DNA of 64,000 nucleotides from Rhodoferax sp. Lineage in GTDB: Bacteria; Pseudomonadota; Gammaproteobacteria; Burkholderiales; Burkholderiaceae_C. The stretch covers positions 116,617-180,616 of the forward strand of contig NZ_JAAFIX010000006.1 of NCBI RefSeq assembly GCF_013297935.1, written 5' to 3'. Position numbers and translations under genes: made by a program. Below the pieces are notes generated by a model that was not told the DNA's origin, did no database searches, and saw only the letters and a program-made list of their open reading frames with translations. Below are positions 52,112 through 61,661 of the stretch, one piece after another. Position 1 is the stretch's first letter. Every line of letters starts with the position of its first letter.

Positions 52112-52731
52112 AAGCCTGGTGGCTAGCCCAATCAGCCCGAATTAACGCACTGAGTTTGCGCGAGCGCCTGTTTTTGTTTATTTCGCTTTTGCTCGTGGTC
52201 CTAGCCCTCGCGGACTTCGTCTGGCTCACGCCGGCTCAGCAATCCATGAAGAAAGTGCAACAGCAGTTTGTGGCTCAGTCTTCCGAGGTCAATCGCTTAC
52301 GTGGCGAGCTGGCATTGGTCTCCAAGCCGGTAGATTTGAATGCCGATGTGCGTGCAGAGCTTGCCCAGTGGCAATCTACCCTGGATTCTTTACAGCGTGA
52401 AATCCAGGCATTGGCTCCCTCCGGGACTAGTGGAGAGCCCTCCATAGAGCCGGTCCTTGCACAGTTTCTCAAGCGCAGCCCGGGTTTGCGTTTGGTCTCC
52501 TCCGGAACGGTGGCAGCTGAGGGCGCGTCGCCTGCGGCTGATGCGATTCCGGGTGTCACGCGACGGGGCCTTGAGCTCAAGGTAACGGGCTCCTATACAG
52601 AATTGACCCGGTATGTGAAGAGCTTGGAGACGGCGCTGCCCCGTTTGCGCTGGAGCGGCTTTCAATTGTTGGTGGGGCCGCAAGGGCCCGAGTTGACCTT
52701 GCGTGTCTATGTTTTGGAGGCGCAACCATGA
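52108..52731 (+). CDS. mshJ: MSHA biogenesis protein MshJ (PilO/GspM-like)
   Basis: A 207-residue protein with a short cytoplasmic end, one membrane segment (residues 22-43, LFLFISLLLVVLALADFVWL), a coiled coil (48-110) and a ferredoxin-like periplasmic domain (LELKVTGSYTELTRYVKSLE), the pattern of PilO and GspM. It overlaps both neighbours by ATGA junctions. It should pair with the PilN-like protein to form the alignment complex joining inner-membrane platform and secretin. Confidence 0.85.
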   Translation: MKAWWLAQSARINALSLRERLFLFISLLLVVLALADFVWLTPAQQSMKKVQQQFVAQSSEVNRLRGELALVSKPVDLNADVRAELAQWQSTLDSLQREIQALAPSGTSGEPSIEPVLAQFLKRSPGLRLVSSGTVAAEGASPAADAIPGVTRRGLELKVTGSYTELTRYVKSLETALPRLRWSGFQLLVGPQGPELTLRVYVLEAQP

Positions 52732-53195
52732 CATTGGCACGCTGGTGTCTGTTGAGCTGGTGCCTCGCAGTCTGGGTTGCGGGCGCCACGGCAGCGGAGC
52801 GCGATCCCACCATGCCGCCCGCGACGGCCGGGGTCGCCTTGCCGCCCGGGGCCAACCAAGGAGCGGGACAAGAGCCCGCACCTAATTTGACCGTATTGAT
52901 TCAAAACGGCGTCCCCTACCTCGTGGTCGGGACCCGTTTGATTGGTGTGGGGAAGAAAGTCGGTGCAGCAACGCTAGAGCGCATCACCGAAACGGAAGTC
53001 TGGCTGCGCGAGGGCCGCAAGCTCAACAAACTGCCTCGCTTTATGGGAATTCAGCGCAATGTTGCGGCGGTGTCGGTGGCTTGTGACGGCGTCACCCCCG
53101 CTCCGGCGCCTGCCAAGCCGGCACTGAAACCTGCCCGTCCGAAGTCTCCCCAAGCCGTGACCCCTGTTGCGCCATGTACCGGCACACAACCGTGA
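52728..53195 (+). CDS. mshK: MSHA biogenesis protein MshK
   Basis: A 155-residue exported protein with a signal peptide (LLSWCLAVWVAGATAAE, cut about residue 23), followed by RDPTMPP, a phrase common to MshK and GspC/PilP-like proteins, and a small HR-like beta domain (VLIQNGVPYLVVGTRLIGVGKKV). The C-terminal 40 residues are Pro/Ala/Lys rich. It overlaps mshJ by 4 bp and ends 11 bp before mshL. Role by analogy with PilP: contact with the secretin. Confidence 0.82.
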   Translation: MTLARWCLLSWCLAVWVAGATAAERDPTMPPATAGVALPPGANQGAGQEPAPNLTVLIQNGVPYLVVGTRLIGVGKKVGAATLERITETEVWLREGRKLNKLPRFMGIQRNVAAVSVACDGVTPAPAPAKPALKPARPKSPQAVTPVAPCTGTQP

Positions 53196-53206
53196 AGTCC
53201 CGACCT

Positions 53207-54946
53207 ATGAACTCCATCGCTATGTCCTCCACCGTTTCGGTTCCGCGCTCTGTCTCGGTTTTGTGCGTCACCTTGAGTGCCGCACTTCTCAGCGCTTGTG
53301 GCAGCATGGACCGGCCTTTGCGCACACCTGATGTTAGTGCCGCCATCTTGGCCGAATTGCCAGAAGCCACACCTCGGTCGCCAGCGGTCGTGCCTGCCAA
53401 AGTAAGCGAAGCGTTGGCAGAACCCGCGCCACCTGTAGTTGCGCGGCCGCCCGAGCCCCGCTTGGATCTGTTGGTGAACAACGCTCAGGCGCGTGAGGTG
53501 TTTCTTGCGATCGTGGCTGACACGCGTTACAGCATGCTGATGCACCCTGATGTTGCGGGTACCTTGTCGGTGACCCTGAGGGGCGTTACGGTCACCGAGG
53601 CCTTGGAGGCAATCCGTGATGTGTACGGATACGACTTCAAAATCGAGGGGCGTCGTATCACGGTGTACGCGCCGACCCTGCAGACGCGCGTATTTACCCT
53701 GAACTACCCGACGTCGCAGCGTCAGGGAAGCAGTGAGTTGCGAGTTTCGTCCGGTGCAGGTTTGTCGCAGAGCGGTGGCACCAGCACCGCCCCCGCTGCG
53801 ACGGGCAATGCCGGCGGGGGAGCCCAACCGGAAAACAGCCGGGTGTCGACTACCTCAAAATCTGATTTTTGGGGCGAGCTTTCCGGTGCCGTACGCAGTC
53901 TCCTGGGCAATGGAGAGGGCCGGAGTGTGGTGGCGAGCCCGCAGGCCGGCATCATGGCGGTGCGTGGAATGCCTGAGGAATTGCGCCAGGTTGAGAAGTT
54001 CCTTAAGGCGGCACAGGCTTCGGTGGAGAGGCAAGTCATGCTGGAGGCCAAAGTCGTGGAGGTCGAGCTGCGCGATGGTTACCAAAGCGGTGTGAACTGG
54101 GGTGCTTTCAATACAGTGGGTTCCACTCAGGTCGCCGCCGGAGTGCTGGGCAGTGGCGTGACAAGCACCAATGCGTATGTTCAGGGCAGTACGACGATCA
54201 ATGGAGCGGTGTCGTTCCCATCGGTGGCAACCGGTGGAGGCTTGTTCGGCTTGGCGCTTGCAACGAGTCAATTCGGCGCGGTGCTTGGTTTTCTTGAAAC
54301 CCAAGGCGATGTGCAAACGCTGTCGAGCCCCCGCATAGCCACACTCAACAACCAAAAGGCGGTGCTCAAGGTCGGGACCGATGAGTTCTTTGTGACCAAC
54401 GTGTCGGGCGGAACCAACTCCACCAGCTCCACCAGCAGTGCGACCACCAGCACTTTACCGACCGTCACTCTGACGCCGTTCTTCTCCGGCATTTCTTTGG
54501 ATGTGACGCCTCAAATCGATGATGGAGTGAACGTGACACTGCACGTGCATCCGGCACTCAGTACGGTGTCTGAAAAGTCCAAGCAAATTGACTTGGGCAG
54601 TGCCGGAAACTTCAAATTACCGCTGGCTTCCAGTTCAGTGAACGAAACGGATACTTTGGTGCGCATTCAAGACGGCGCCATTGTGGCTATCGGAGGGCTG
54701 ATGCAGCTGGAGTCGAGCCGCAACGCCTCCGGAATACCGGGAACCACCAACATGCCAGGACTGGGTGCGTTGTTCGGGAATCGTGCCACTCAGGGGCGCA
54801 AAAAAGAGGTGATTGTGTTGATCAAGCCCACCATCATCCGGAGCGCTGCAGACTGGGATGCGCAGAACCGGCGAGCACGGGCTGCGATTGACGACATGGA
54901 TGCTGCTCGCGCAAGGGTCATCCAAATTGACGGTTCTGCCAAATAA
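53207..54946 (+). CDS. mshL: MSHA secretin MshL
   Basis: A 579-residue outer-membrane secretin with a lipoprotein signal (LCVTLSAALLSAC, lipobox LSAC). An N-terminal STN/N0 domain follows (LLVNNAQAREVFLAIVADTR), then N1-type domains with a Ser/Gly-rich loop. The C-terminal secretin channel starts near VMLEAKVVEVELRDGYQSGVN, with QGDVQTLSSPRIATLNNQKA and the end EVIVLIKPTIIRS. It forms the pore for the pilus. ATG 53207 is chosen over an earlier ATG that overlaps mshK; ATG 53222 is also possible. Confidence 0.93.
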   Translation: MNSIAMSSTVSVPRSVSVLCVTLSAALLSACGSMDRPLRTPDVSAAILAELPEATPRSPAVVPAKVSEALAEPAPPVVARPPEPRLDLLVNNAQAREVFLAIVADTRYSMLMHPDVAGTLSVTLRGVTVTEALEAIRDVYGYDFKIEGRRITVYAPTLQTRVFTLNYPTSQRQGSSELRVSSGAGLSQSGGTSTAPAATGNAGGGAQPENSRVSTTSKSDFWGELSGAVRSLLGNGEGRSVVASPQAGIMAVRGMPEELRQVEKFLKAAQASVERQVMLEAKVVEVELRDGYQSGVNWGAFNTVGSTQVAAGVLGSGVTSTNAYVQGSTTINGAVSFPSVATGGGLFGLALATSQFGAVLGFLETQGDVQTLSSPRIATLNNQKAVLKVGTDEFFVTNVSGGTNSTSSTSSATTSTLPTVTLTPFFSGISLDVTPQIDDGVNVTLHVHPALSTVSEKSKQIDLGSAGNFKLPLASSSVNETDTLVRIQDGAIVAIGGLMQLESSRNASGIPGTTNMPGLGALFGNRATQGRKKEVIVLIKPTIIRSAADWDAQNRRARAAIDDMDAARARVIQIDGSAK

Positions 54947-55848
54947 TGTACTTGGGGCACTTTGCGCTGCGTGAGGCCCCGTTCTCGATCACGCCGGACA
55001 CAGACTTCTACTTTGCCCATGACGGTGCACAGTCGACGCTGAACACACTCCTGGTAGCCTTGCGCAGCGGCGAAGGATTTCTGAAAGTTGTCGGGGAACT
55101 GGGGTGCGGAAAAACGGTCCTTTGCCGCCAACTTCTCAAGACCCTGCAAGGCGAGTGCGTGACGGCCTACATTCCCAACCCGGACATGGGGCCCGACGAT
55201 TTGCTGTGCGCCTTGGCACTTGAGCTGGGCTTGGAGCTTGCGCTTCCTGCAAGCCGCCACGTCATCATGACCCATATCGGCAACTGTTTGTTGAAGCATG
55301 CAGATGCGGGTCAACGCGTGGTGGTGTGTATTGACGAGGCCCAGGCTATTCCGATGCGCAGTCTGGAAAGCCTGCGCTTGCTGTCGAATCTCGAAACTGA
55401 AAAGCGCAAACTCATTCAATTGGTGTTGCTGGGCCAGCCGGATCTGGACACCAAGCTGGCTCGTCCGGAAATTCGGCAACTGTTGCAGCGCATTACCTTT
55501 AGCGAGTACCTCGGCCCATTGACCGGCGAAAGCGTGGGGGACTATGTGCGCCATCGTCTGGCACGGGCTGCTTCCAGCGAGCACACGGATCTTGATGTGT
55601 TCACGCCGGAGGCAATGGAAAAACTGGCACTGGAAACGGCAGGCGTTCCGCGCTTGATCAATGTTCTTGCCCACAAGTGCCTGATATTGGCCTACGGTCA
55701 AGGCGTGCACCGCATATCGCTTGCGCATGTGAAATTAGCGGTTCTCGACACACCGGGCCTGCGTGCAACGCCGGGTGGCGGCCGTTGGTGGAACTGGTGG
55801 AGGCGGCGACCCGGCCCCACGCGCACTGCTGGAGAGGTTTTGGAATGA
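54946..55848 (+). CDS. mshM: MSHA ATPase MshM (ExeA-like)
   Basis: A 300-residue AAA ATPase of the ExeA/MshM group: YLGHFALREAPFSITPD at the start, Walker A GELGCGKTVL, Walker B VVVCIDEAQAI, and LLSNLETEKRKLIQLVLLGQPDL. A basic, Trp-rich C-terminus (RWWNWWRRRPG) may touch membrane. Unlike ExeA there is no peptidoglycan-binding domain. It begins on the last base of the mshL stop (TAATG) and overlaps mshN by ATGA. Thought to help position the secretin through the cell wall. Confidence 0.9.
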   Translation: MYLGHFALREAPFSITPDTDFYFAHDGAQSTLNTLLVALRSGEGFLKVVGELGCGKTVLCRQLLKTLQGECVTAYIPNPDMGPDDLLCALALELGLELALPASRHVIMTHIGNCLLKHADAGQRVVVCIDEAQAIPMRSLESLRLLSNLETEKRKLIQLVLLGQPDLDTKLARPEIRQLLQRITFSEYLGPLTGESVGDYVRHRLARAASSEHTDLDVFTPEAMEKLALETAGVPRLINVLAHKCLILAYGQGVHRISLAHVKLAVLDTPGLRATPGGGRWWNWWRRRPGPTRTAGEVLE

Positions 55849-56900
55849 GTGTGATCAACCAGATGCTGCGCGACCTCGATCAGCGCAGTGCCAGCCCCTT
55901 GGAGCCCAAGCTCGCTGCCGGGACCAGCGCGCGCAAAGAGATACGCGAACCGGTCTTGCCTCGTAGCTCACTACGCGCCGGAATATTTCTGGGGGGCACT
56001 GTGTTGGCCCTCTGTTTGGCGGGAGCTGCCTGGTGGTATTCCAAGGCCTCGCCTGTTGCACCGGACCCACTTCCGGCAGCGTCCACCGCGACGGAGGCCC
56101 CGAAAACAGAAGCGACGGTCTTGCCCGCCCAAGGGGCGAGCTTAAGGATTGATAGAGAGCTCTCAGAGCGGCCGGGGCCGCTGCGCGAGGCTAGTGCACC
56201 GGTCGTTAAGCCGATAGCAACGGACGTCGCAGGGGCCGGTGCGCCGTTAGCTGCTGCACCGGTTGCGGTCCGTGCAACCGCGTCCGCGGCGGCCACCCCA
56301 CCGGTGCAGGTTGCACCCCAGCCAGCGTCGCTGCCCGCGCCTCCCTCTCTGAAGATCGTGCCGCCCGTGGCGGACGCCGCAGTTCTGGCCCAGCGCCAGC
56401 AAGTTGCGGTGCGCGACCTGCTCTCCCAAGCCCAGTCGATGTACAGCGGCGGTTCCGCCGATGCCGCGATCCAGTTGCTTCAAGAGACCTTAGCCGGACT
56501 CGAGAAGGCTCAGCCGCCGACGCCGCCCGCAACCCAACTCCAGCTGGTGCGGGAGTTGGCCCGCATGGAGTTGGCGCAGGGGCAGTCTGCTGCCGTGTTG
56601 GATTTGCTGGGCCGGTTGGAGCCCTTGCTGGCCGGACAGGCCGACCTCTGGGCGGTGCGGGCGAATGCGGCGCAGCGCTTGGGCCGCCATCAGGATGCGG
56701 TTCAGTTTTACGGGACCGCATTGCAAACCCGTCCCGCGGAGCAGCGCTGGTTGTTGGGAAGCGCGGTGTCACTAGCGGCCTTGGGTCAGCTGGGGGCTGC
56801 TGCGGAGCTGGCGGACAAAGCCCGTGCTATTGGGCCTGTCAGTAAAGAGGTCCTGGCCTATTTGCGGCAGCAGGGCGTCACGCTCCCTGAGCGGCCTTAG
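55845..56900 (+). CDS. mshN: MSHA biogenesis protein MshN (TPR)
   Basis: A 351-residue protein: MSVINQMLRDLDQR, the standard MshN/GspB-like start, then one membrane segment (about residues 44-64, AGIFLGGTVLALCLAGAAWW), a Pro/Ala-rich linker (70-170), and C-terminal TPR-like helices (LLSQAQSMYSGGSADAAIQ to VLAYLRQQG). Overlaps mshM by 4 bp; last gene of the cluster, followed by a dispersed repeat. It probably works with MshM in secretin assembly. Confidence 0.88.
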   Translation: MSVINQMLRDLDQRSASPLEPKLAAGTSARKEIREPVLPRSSLRAGIFLGGTVLALCLAGAAWWYSKASPVAPDPLPAASTATEAPKTEATVLPAQGASLRIDRELSERPGPLREASAPVVKPIATDVAGAGAPLAAAPVAVRATASAAATPPVQVAPQPASLPAPPSLKIVPPVADAAVLAQRQQVAVRDLLSQAQSMYSGGSADAAIQLLQETLAGLEKAQPPTPPATQLQLVRELARMELAQGQSAAVLDLLGRLEPLLAGQADLWAVRANAAQRLGRHQDAVQFYGTALQTRPAEQRWLLGSAVSLAALGQLGAAAELADKARAIGPVSKEVLAYLRQQGVTLPERP

Positions 56901-56909
56901 GGTCAAAAG

Positions 56910-56960
56910 GGCATCTAGCCCACGTTGATATTGCGCGAACAGCTATCAAAATAATAGCAA
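56910..56960 (-). repeat. Dispersed 51-bp repeat between mshN and comM
   Basis: A full copy (minus-strand reading) with TTGCTATTATTTTGATAGC, the first hairpin, CGCGCAATATC and GGGCTA at identical spacing to the copy at 31811. It fills the gap between the convergent genes. Confidence 0.85.
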
Positions 56961-56972
56961 AGGCTGCGGCGA

Positions 56973-58526
56973 TTATGGCAATGCGCGCAGTACCCTGCGG
57001 TACTGCATAGCCTCGGCCACATGGTGGAGCTGTGTGTCCGTGCTTGCGGCGAGGTCGGCAATCGTGCGGGCGACTTTCAGGGTGCGGTGGGTGCTGCGGG
57101 CGGACCAGCCGAGTTGCGCAGCGGCTGTTTGCAAAAACTTCAAGGCAGCGGGGTCCAGGGCGATGTGCTGGTCAATAGCCTGCCCGGCCAGCGCCTGGTT
57201 GCTGCAGCCCTGGCGCTGCACGGCCCGTTCTCTGGCCTGAAGACTCCGTTCACGGATCTCTGCGCTGCGTTCACCGGGCGGGCTTTGCAAGAGCTCCTCT
57301 GCGGCCAGCGCCGGCACCTCCACATGCAGGTCAATCCGGTCCATCAGCGGCCCGCTGAGCTTGCCTTGGTAGCGACTCACCTGGTCCGGCGTGCAGCGGC
57401 AAGGGCGCGCGGTGGCCCCGAGGTAGCCGCAGGGGCAGGGGTTCATGGCCGCAATCAACTGGAACCGCGCCGGAAATTCTGCGCGCCGCGCTGCCCTCGC
57501 AATAGTGATGCTGCCGGTCTCCAAGGGTTCGCGCAGTGCCTCCAGCGCCGGGCGGGGAAACTCAGGCAGTTCGTCTAGAAACAGCACGCCGTGGTGCGCC
57601 AGTGAGATTTCACCGGGCCGCGGGGGTGAACCTCCGCCCACTAGCGCCACTGCGCTGGCGGAGTGGTGGGGGCTGCAAGTGGGGCGCTGACCCCAGCGGT
57701 GCAGGTCGAATCGCCCGCACAGGCTGCCGATAGCGGCGCTTTCCAAGGCTTCGTCGGTGTTCAAGTCGGGCAGCAGGCTGGCAAAGCGCTGGGCCAACAT
57801 CGACTTGCCGGAGCCGGGCGGGCCCACCAATAACAAGCTGTGGCCACCCGCGGCGGCTATCTCGAGTGCGCGCTTGGCTGCGACTTGGCCCTTGACGTCT
57901 GCCATGTCGGGCCCGAAGGTGCTGGCCTGCAGGGGAGTGGGCTCGACCCGCACCCAGCCATCAGGATCTTGCTCCAAGGGGACACCCTCCGTATCCTTGG
58001 CTTGGCCGCCCGGTGCGAAATGGTGAACGACATCCAGCAAATGCCGGGCACGAATGACCCGGGAGTCAGGGACCAGCGCAGCTTCTTCGGCATTGCCGGG
58101 CGGGAGTACCAACTGGGGGCGGGCCGTGGACTTGCGCAACGCCAACGCCATGGCCAGTGCGCCGCGCACTGCGCGGAGCTCACCGGACAACGATAGTTCG
58201 CCCGCGAATTCAAAGCCAGCCAGCGCGGCGGCATCGACCTGCCCACTGGCCGCCAGAATGCCCAGCGCGATGGGTAAGTCGAGCCGGCCGGAGTCTTTGG
58301 GCAGGTCGGCCGGAGCCAGGTTGACGGTGATGCGCTTGTTGTTCGGGAACTCCAGGCCGCTGTTTTGGATGGCACACCGCACCCGTTCGCGGGCTTCTTT
58401 GACCTCCACGTCGGCCAAACCGACCAGCGTAAAGCTCGGTAATCCGTTTGCTAAGTGGACTTCTACCGTGACTTGCACCGCTTCCAGCCCCAATAAGGCG
58501 CGGCTTTGCACCAAAGACAAGCTCAT
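56973..58526 (-). CDS. comM: YifB/ComM family Mg-chelatase-like helicase
   Basis: A 517-residue protein: N-terminal Lon-protease-like fold (SLVQSRALLGLEAVQVTVEV, GLPSFTLVGLADVEVKEARERV), AAA core with Walker A LLLVGPPGSGKSML and Walker B VLFLDELPEF, an RFQLIAAMNPCPCGYLG segment with a Cys pair, and a C-terminal winged region. ComM proteins are branch-migration helicases that promote integration of transformed DNA. The ATG at 58526 (MSLSLVQSRALLG) is the family start. Its upstream region overlaps the NtrC-site region of glnK, 52 bp away. Confidence 0.92.
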   Translation of the reverse strand: MSLSLVQSRALLGLEAVQVTVEVHLANGLPSFTLVGLADVEVKEARERVRCAIQNSGLEFPNNKRITVNLAPADLPKDSGRLDLPIALGILAASGQVDAAALAGFEFAGELSLSGELRAVRGALAMALALRKSTARPQLVLPPGNAEEAALVPDSRVIRARHLLDVVHHFAPGGQAKDTEGVPLEQDPDGWVRVEPTPLQASTFGPDMADVKGQVAAKRALEIAAAGGHSLLLVGPPGSGKSMLAQRFASLLPDLNTDEALESAAIGSLCGRFDLHRWGQRPTCSPHHSASAVALVGGGSPPRPGEISLAHHGVLFLDELPEFPRPALEALREPLETGSITIARAARRAEFPARFQLIAAMNPCPCGYLGATARPCRCTPDQVSRYQGKLSGPLMDRIDLHVEVPALAAEELLQSPPGERSAEIRERSLQARERAVQRQGCSNQALAGQAIDQHIALDPAALKFLQTAAAQLGWSARSTHRTLKVARTIADLAASTDTQLHHVAEAMQYRRVLRALP

Positions 58527-58577
58527 ATCCCTGATTTCCCAAAAAGGTGCGCAATAACTCGGTGCATTACGCGACTC

Positions 58578-58594
58578 TGCACTAAAGCAGTGCA
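58578..58594 (+). promoter_or_regulatory. NtrC-binding site candidate
   Basis: TGCACTAAAGCAGTGCA has 6-bp inverted arms TGCACT/AGTGCA with a 5-bp spacer, the layout of NtrC enhancers (TGCACC-N5-GGTGCA). It lies 80 bp upstream of the sigma-54 promoter. A looser second site (TGCGCA...GGTGCA, 2 bp too long) is at 58548-58566. Confidence 0.7.
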
Positions 58595-58674
58595 TGCTGT
58601 TGTTTTATACAGTTATATTAGCCTAAGTCCGCCTAATAGGTGGGGATTTTTGCTAATGCAAGCTTTCAGGCAAC

Positions 58675-58691
58675 TTGGCACGGCTTCTGCT
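58675..58691 (+). promoter_or_regulatory. Sigma-54 promoter of glnK-amtB
   Basis: TTGGCACGGCTTCTGCT matches the sigma-54 -24/-12 consensus with TGGCACG and TGC at the exact spacing. Start of transcription is expected near 58702, about 73 bp before the glnK ATG. Confidence 0.85.
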
Positions 58692-58765
58692 TTATTGACC
58701 CTAGCTCCTGAAACCTGGCAAGCCTTGCCTCCAGGCCCGGACTCTGTAATCAACTATCAAGCTGA

Positions 58766-59113
<348 letters not shown>

Positions 59114-59126
59114 AAAGAAAGAGAGC

Positions 59127-60647
59127 ATGAACATGAAAAAACTTCTCGCCACGCTGGCGCTCGGCATGAGCCTGCTGACAGCAGGAACATTCGCCCTGGC
59201 CCAAACCGCCGCTCCTGCAGCTGATGCCCCCGCGGCTACCGCTTCTGCCCCTGAAGCCGCTGCACCGGCTGCTGCACCCGCACCTGCCGCAGCCCCCGCT
59301 GCTGCTGAGGCCGCGCCTGCTGCAGCGCCCGCACCTGTTCCTAACAAGGGCGACACCGCCTGGATGACGATCTCCACCGCCATGGTGTTGTTCATGACAT
59401 TGCCCGGCTTGGCGTTGTTCTACGGCGGCCTGGTCCGCAGCAAGAACATGCTGTCGGTGCTGATGCAAGTATTCGTGGTCACGGCCCTGATCTACGTGCT
59501 GTGGGCTGTGTACGGTTACACACTGGCATTCGGTGGTGATGGCGCCTTCTTCGGCAACTTCTCCAAGCTATTCCTGGCTGGCGTGACACCTGACTCGGTG
59601 GCTGCGACCTTCAGCAAGGGCGTCGTGATCCCTGAGTTGACCTTCATTGCCTTCCAAGCTACGTTTGCGGCCATCACCTGCGCACTGATCGTCGGTGCCT
59701 TCGCTGAGCGCATCAAGTTCTCTGCTGTACTGGCTTTCTGCGTGATCTGGTTCACCTTCAGCTACCTGCCCATGGCGCACATGGTCTGGTACTGGGCCGG
59801 CCCTGACGCAATCACTGACGCTGCTTCCCTGGAAAAAGTGGTGGCTGCTGCCGGTTACCTGTGGGGCAAGGGTGCCTTGGACTTCGCTGGTGGCACCGTG
59901 GTGCACATCAACGCCGCGGTGGCCGGCTTGGTCGGCGCCTACGTAGTGGGCAAGCGTATCGGTTACGGCAAAGAGCCTATGGCTCCTCACAGCCTGACGT
60001 TGACCATGGTGGGCGCAGCCATGCTGTGGTTCGGCTGGTTCGGTTTCAACGCCGGCTCCAACCTCGAAGCGAACGGCATCACTGCATTGGCTTTCATCAA
60101 CACCATGTTGGCAACTGCGGCTGCTACCTTGGCTTGGATTACCGGTGAAGCCCTGTCCCGTGGCAAGGCCTCCATGTTGGGCGCTGCCTCCGGTGCAGTG
60201 GCTGGCCTGGTTGCCATCACCCCTGCTTGCGGTTTCGTGGGCCCCATGGGCTCCATCGCGATCGGCCTGATCGGCGGCTTTGCCTGCCTGTGGGGTGTGA
60301 ACGGTCTGAAGCGCCTGTTGGGTGCTGACGACTCCCTGGACGTGTTCGGCGTGCACGGTGTCGGCGGTATCGTCGGTGCCTTGTTGACCGGTGTGTTCGC
60401 TGCTCCTTCTTTGGGCGGTACCGGCGTGTACGACTATGTGGCCAACGCGGTCGGCGCGGAGTACTCCATCGCCAGCCAAGTGTGGATTCAGGCGGAAGGC
60501 GTGTTGATCACTATCGTGTGGTCTGGTGTGGTGTCTTACATCGCCTTCAAGTTGGTGGACCTGGTGATCGGTCTGCGCGTCTCTGAAGAAGAAGAGCGCG
60601 AAGGTCTGGACATCTCCAGCCACGGCGAAACAGCTTATAACCGTTAA
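59127..60647 (+). CDS. amtB: Ammonium transporter AmtB
   Basis: A 506-residue ammonium channel. After a signal peptide (residues 1-26, TAGTFALAQ) comes an unusually long Ala/Pro-rich periplasmic stretch (27-72), then 11 membrane segments. Landmarks are TLPGLALFYGGLVRSKNML, SYLPMAHMVWYW, GGTVVHINAAVAGL with one pore His, and FGVHGVGGIVGALLTGVFA with the other. C-terminus EEEEREGLDISSHGE is the GlnK-regulated tail. Two ATGs 6 bp apart compete as start. A terminator follows. Confidence 0.95.
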   Translation: MNMKKLLATLALGMSLLTAGTFALAQTAAPAADAPAATASAPEAAAPAAAPAPAAAPAAAEAAPAAAPAPVPNKGDTAWMTISTAMVLFMTLPGLALFYGGLVRSKNMLSVLMQVFVVTALIYVLWAVYGYTLAFGGDGAFFGNFSKLFLAGVTPDSVAATFSKGVVIPELTFIAFQATFAAITCALIVGAFAERIKFSAVLAFCVIWFTFSYLPMAHMVWYWAGPDAITDAASLEKVVAAAGYLWGKGALDFAGGTVVHINAAVAGLVGAYVVGKRIGYGKEPMAPHSLTLTMVGAAMLWFGWFGFNAGSNLEANGITALAFINTMLATAAATLAWITGEALSRGKASMLGAASGAVAGLVAITPACGFVGPMGSIAIGLIGGFACLWGVNGLKRLLGADDSLDVFGVHGVGGIVGALLTGVFAAPSLGGTGVYDYVANAVGAEYSIASQVWIQAEGVLITIVWSGVVSYIAFKLVDLVIGLRVSEEEEREGLDISSHGETAYNR

Positions 60648-60703
60648 TCCCTAACTGCGGCGCCTGGCGCTGCAGTTTCGGACTGGTGTCGAAACCAACT
60701 CAG

Positions 60704-60735
60704 AACCCGGCCACCGCAAGGTGGGCCGGGTTTTT
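60704..60735 (+). terminator. Terminator after amtB
   Basis: AACCCGGCC-ACC and GGT-GGCCGGGTT arms with one bulged G and a GCAA loop, followed by TTTTT. Confidence 0.88.
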
Positions 60736-60794
60736 GTTGTCCCGGCAGGTGCACAATGCAGCGCAGTTGCCAACAACCCCCGGATGGAACCCCC

Positions 60795-61661
60795 ATGAGT
60801 ACCCCCTTGACCCTGCGCCACGCGAGCTTGCGTTGCGATATCTGCCCCGCGCTAGGCGGGTCCATTGCCGGCTTGTGGTGGCGCGATCTGCCGGTCATGC
60901 GCTCCACCCCCGGCGCAGAGCTCACGGGTGTGCGCCAATCCGCAAGTTTCCCATTGGTGCCCTTTTCTAACCGCATCGGGAACGGTCAGTTGCAGTGGGC
61001 GGGCACCAGCCATCCTTTGGTGCAAAACTTCGAGCCCGAGCCCCACACCATTCACGGAATCGGGTGGGAGCGCCCTTGGGCGGTGTTGGAGAGCACCGAG
61101 AACTCCGCACTTCTGGCCATGGAGCACCGCGCTGACTCAGCGTGGCCGTTTGACTTCGATTGCTCTCAAACCTTTCGCCTCGGCGAAGGTACGCTCGATC
61201 TGGGCTTGAGCGTGACCAACCAGAGTGCGCACCCTGCGCCGGTGGGGCTGGGCTGGCACCCCTATTTCGTCAAACGCGCGGGTGCTACCGTGCAATTTGC
61301 CGCCAGCGGCCGGTGGGAGATGGGCAGCGATAAGCTGCCCACGCACCGGGCCCTCCATGCCGGCTTGAACCAAGGGATCGACAGTCTCACGGTAGACCAT
61401 TGTTTCGACGGCTGGGAGGGTGCGCTGCACCTGCGTGACAGCGAGATGCACATCACGGTTCGCTCCGCACTCAGCCGCCTGGTGGTGTTCACCACTCCCG
61501 AGCGCGACAACATTGCGGTCGAGCCGGTCAGCCACATCAACAATGCCCTCAACCTGATGGCCTCGACCGGCGCGAGCGCCGAGAGCCTGGGGGTCGTGGT
61601 GCTGCAGCCGGGCGAAACCTTGAGTTGCAGCATGCAAGTCGCAGTGGAGAAAACCGTATGA
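60795..61661 (+). CDS. Aldose 1-epimerase family protein
   Basis: A 288-residue galactose-mutarotase-like protein. Seen are FPLVPFSNRIGNG, HTIHGIGWERPWAV with the catalytic-type His, PVGLGWHPYFVK with the second His, and a Glu near the end (NIAVEPVSHINNALN). It interconverts sugar anomers in the cytoplasm. Its TGA overlaps the next start (ATGA), so it is coupled to the SMP-30 gene, suggesting a joint role in a sugar oxidation path via lactones. The ATG at 60795 is the natural start. Confidence 0.88.
   Translation: MSTPLTLRHASLRCDICPALGGSIAGLWWRDLPVMRSTPGAELTGVRQSASFPLVPFSNRIGNGQLQWAGTSHPLVQNFEPEPHTIHGIGWERPWAVLESTENSALLAMEHRADSAWPFDFDCSQTFRLGEGTLDLGLSVTNQSAHPAPVGLGWHPYFVKRAGATVQFAASGRWEMGSDKLPTHRALHAGLNQGIDSLTVDHCFDGWEGALHLRDSEMHITVRSALSRLVVFTTPERDNIAVEPVSHINNALNLMASTGASAESLGVVVLQPGETLSCSMQVAVEKTV

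Noticed and set aside
58548..58566. Second NtrC site TGCGCA...GGTGCA
   Set aside because: The spacer is 7 bp instead of 5 and one arm is imperfect, so it is not listed as a separate site.
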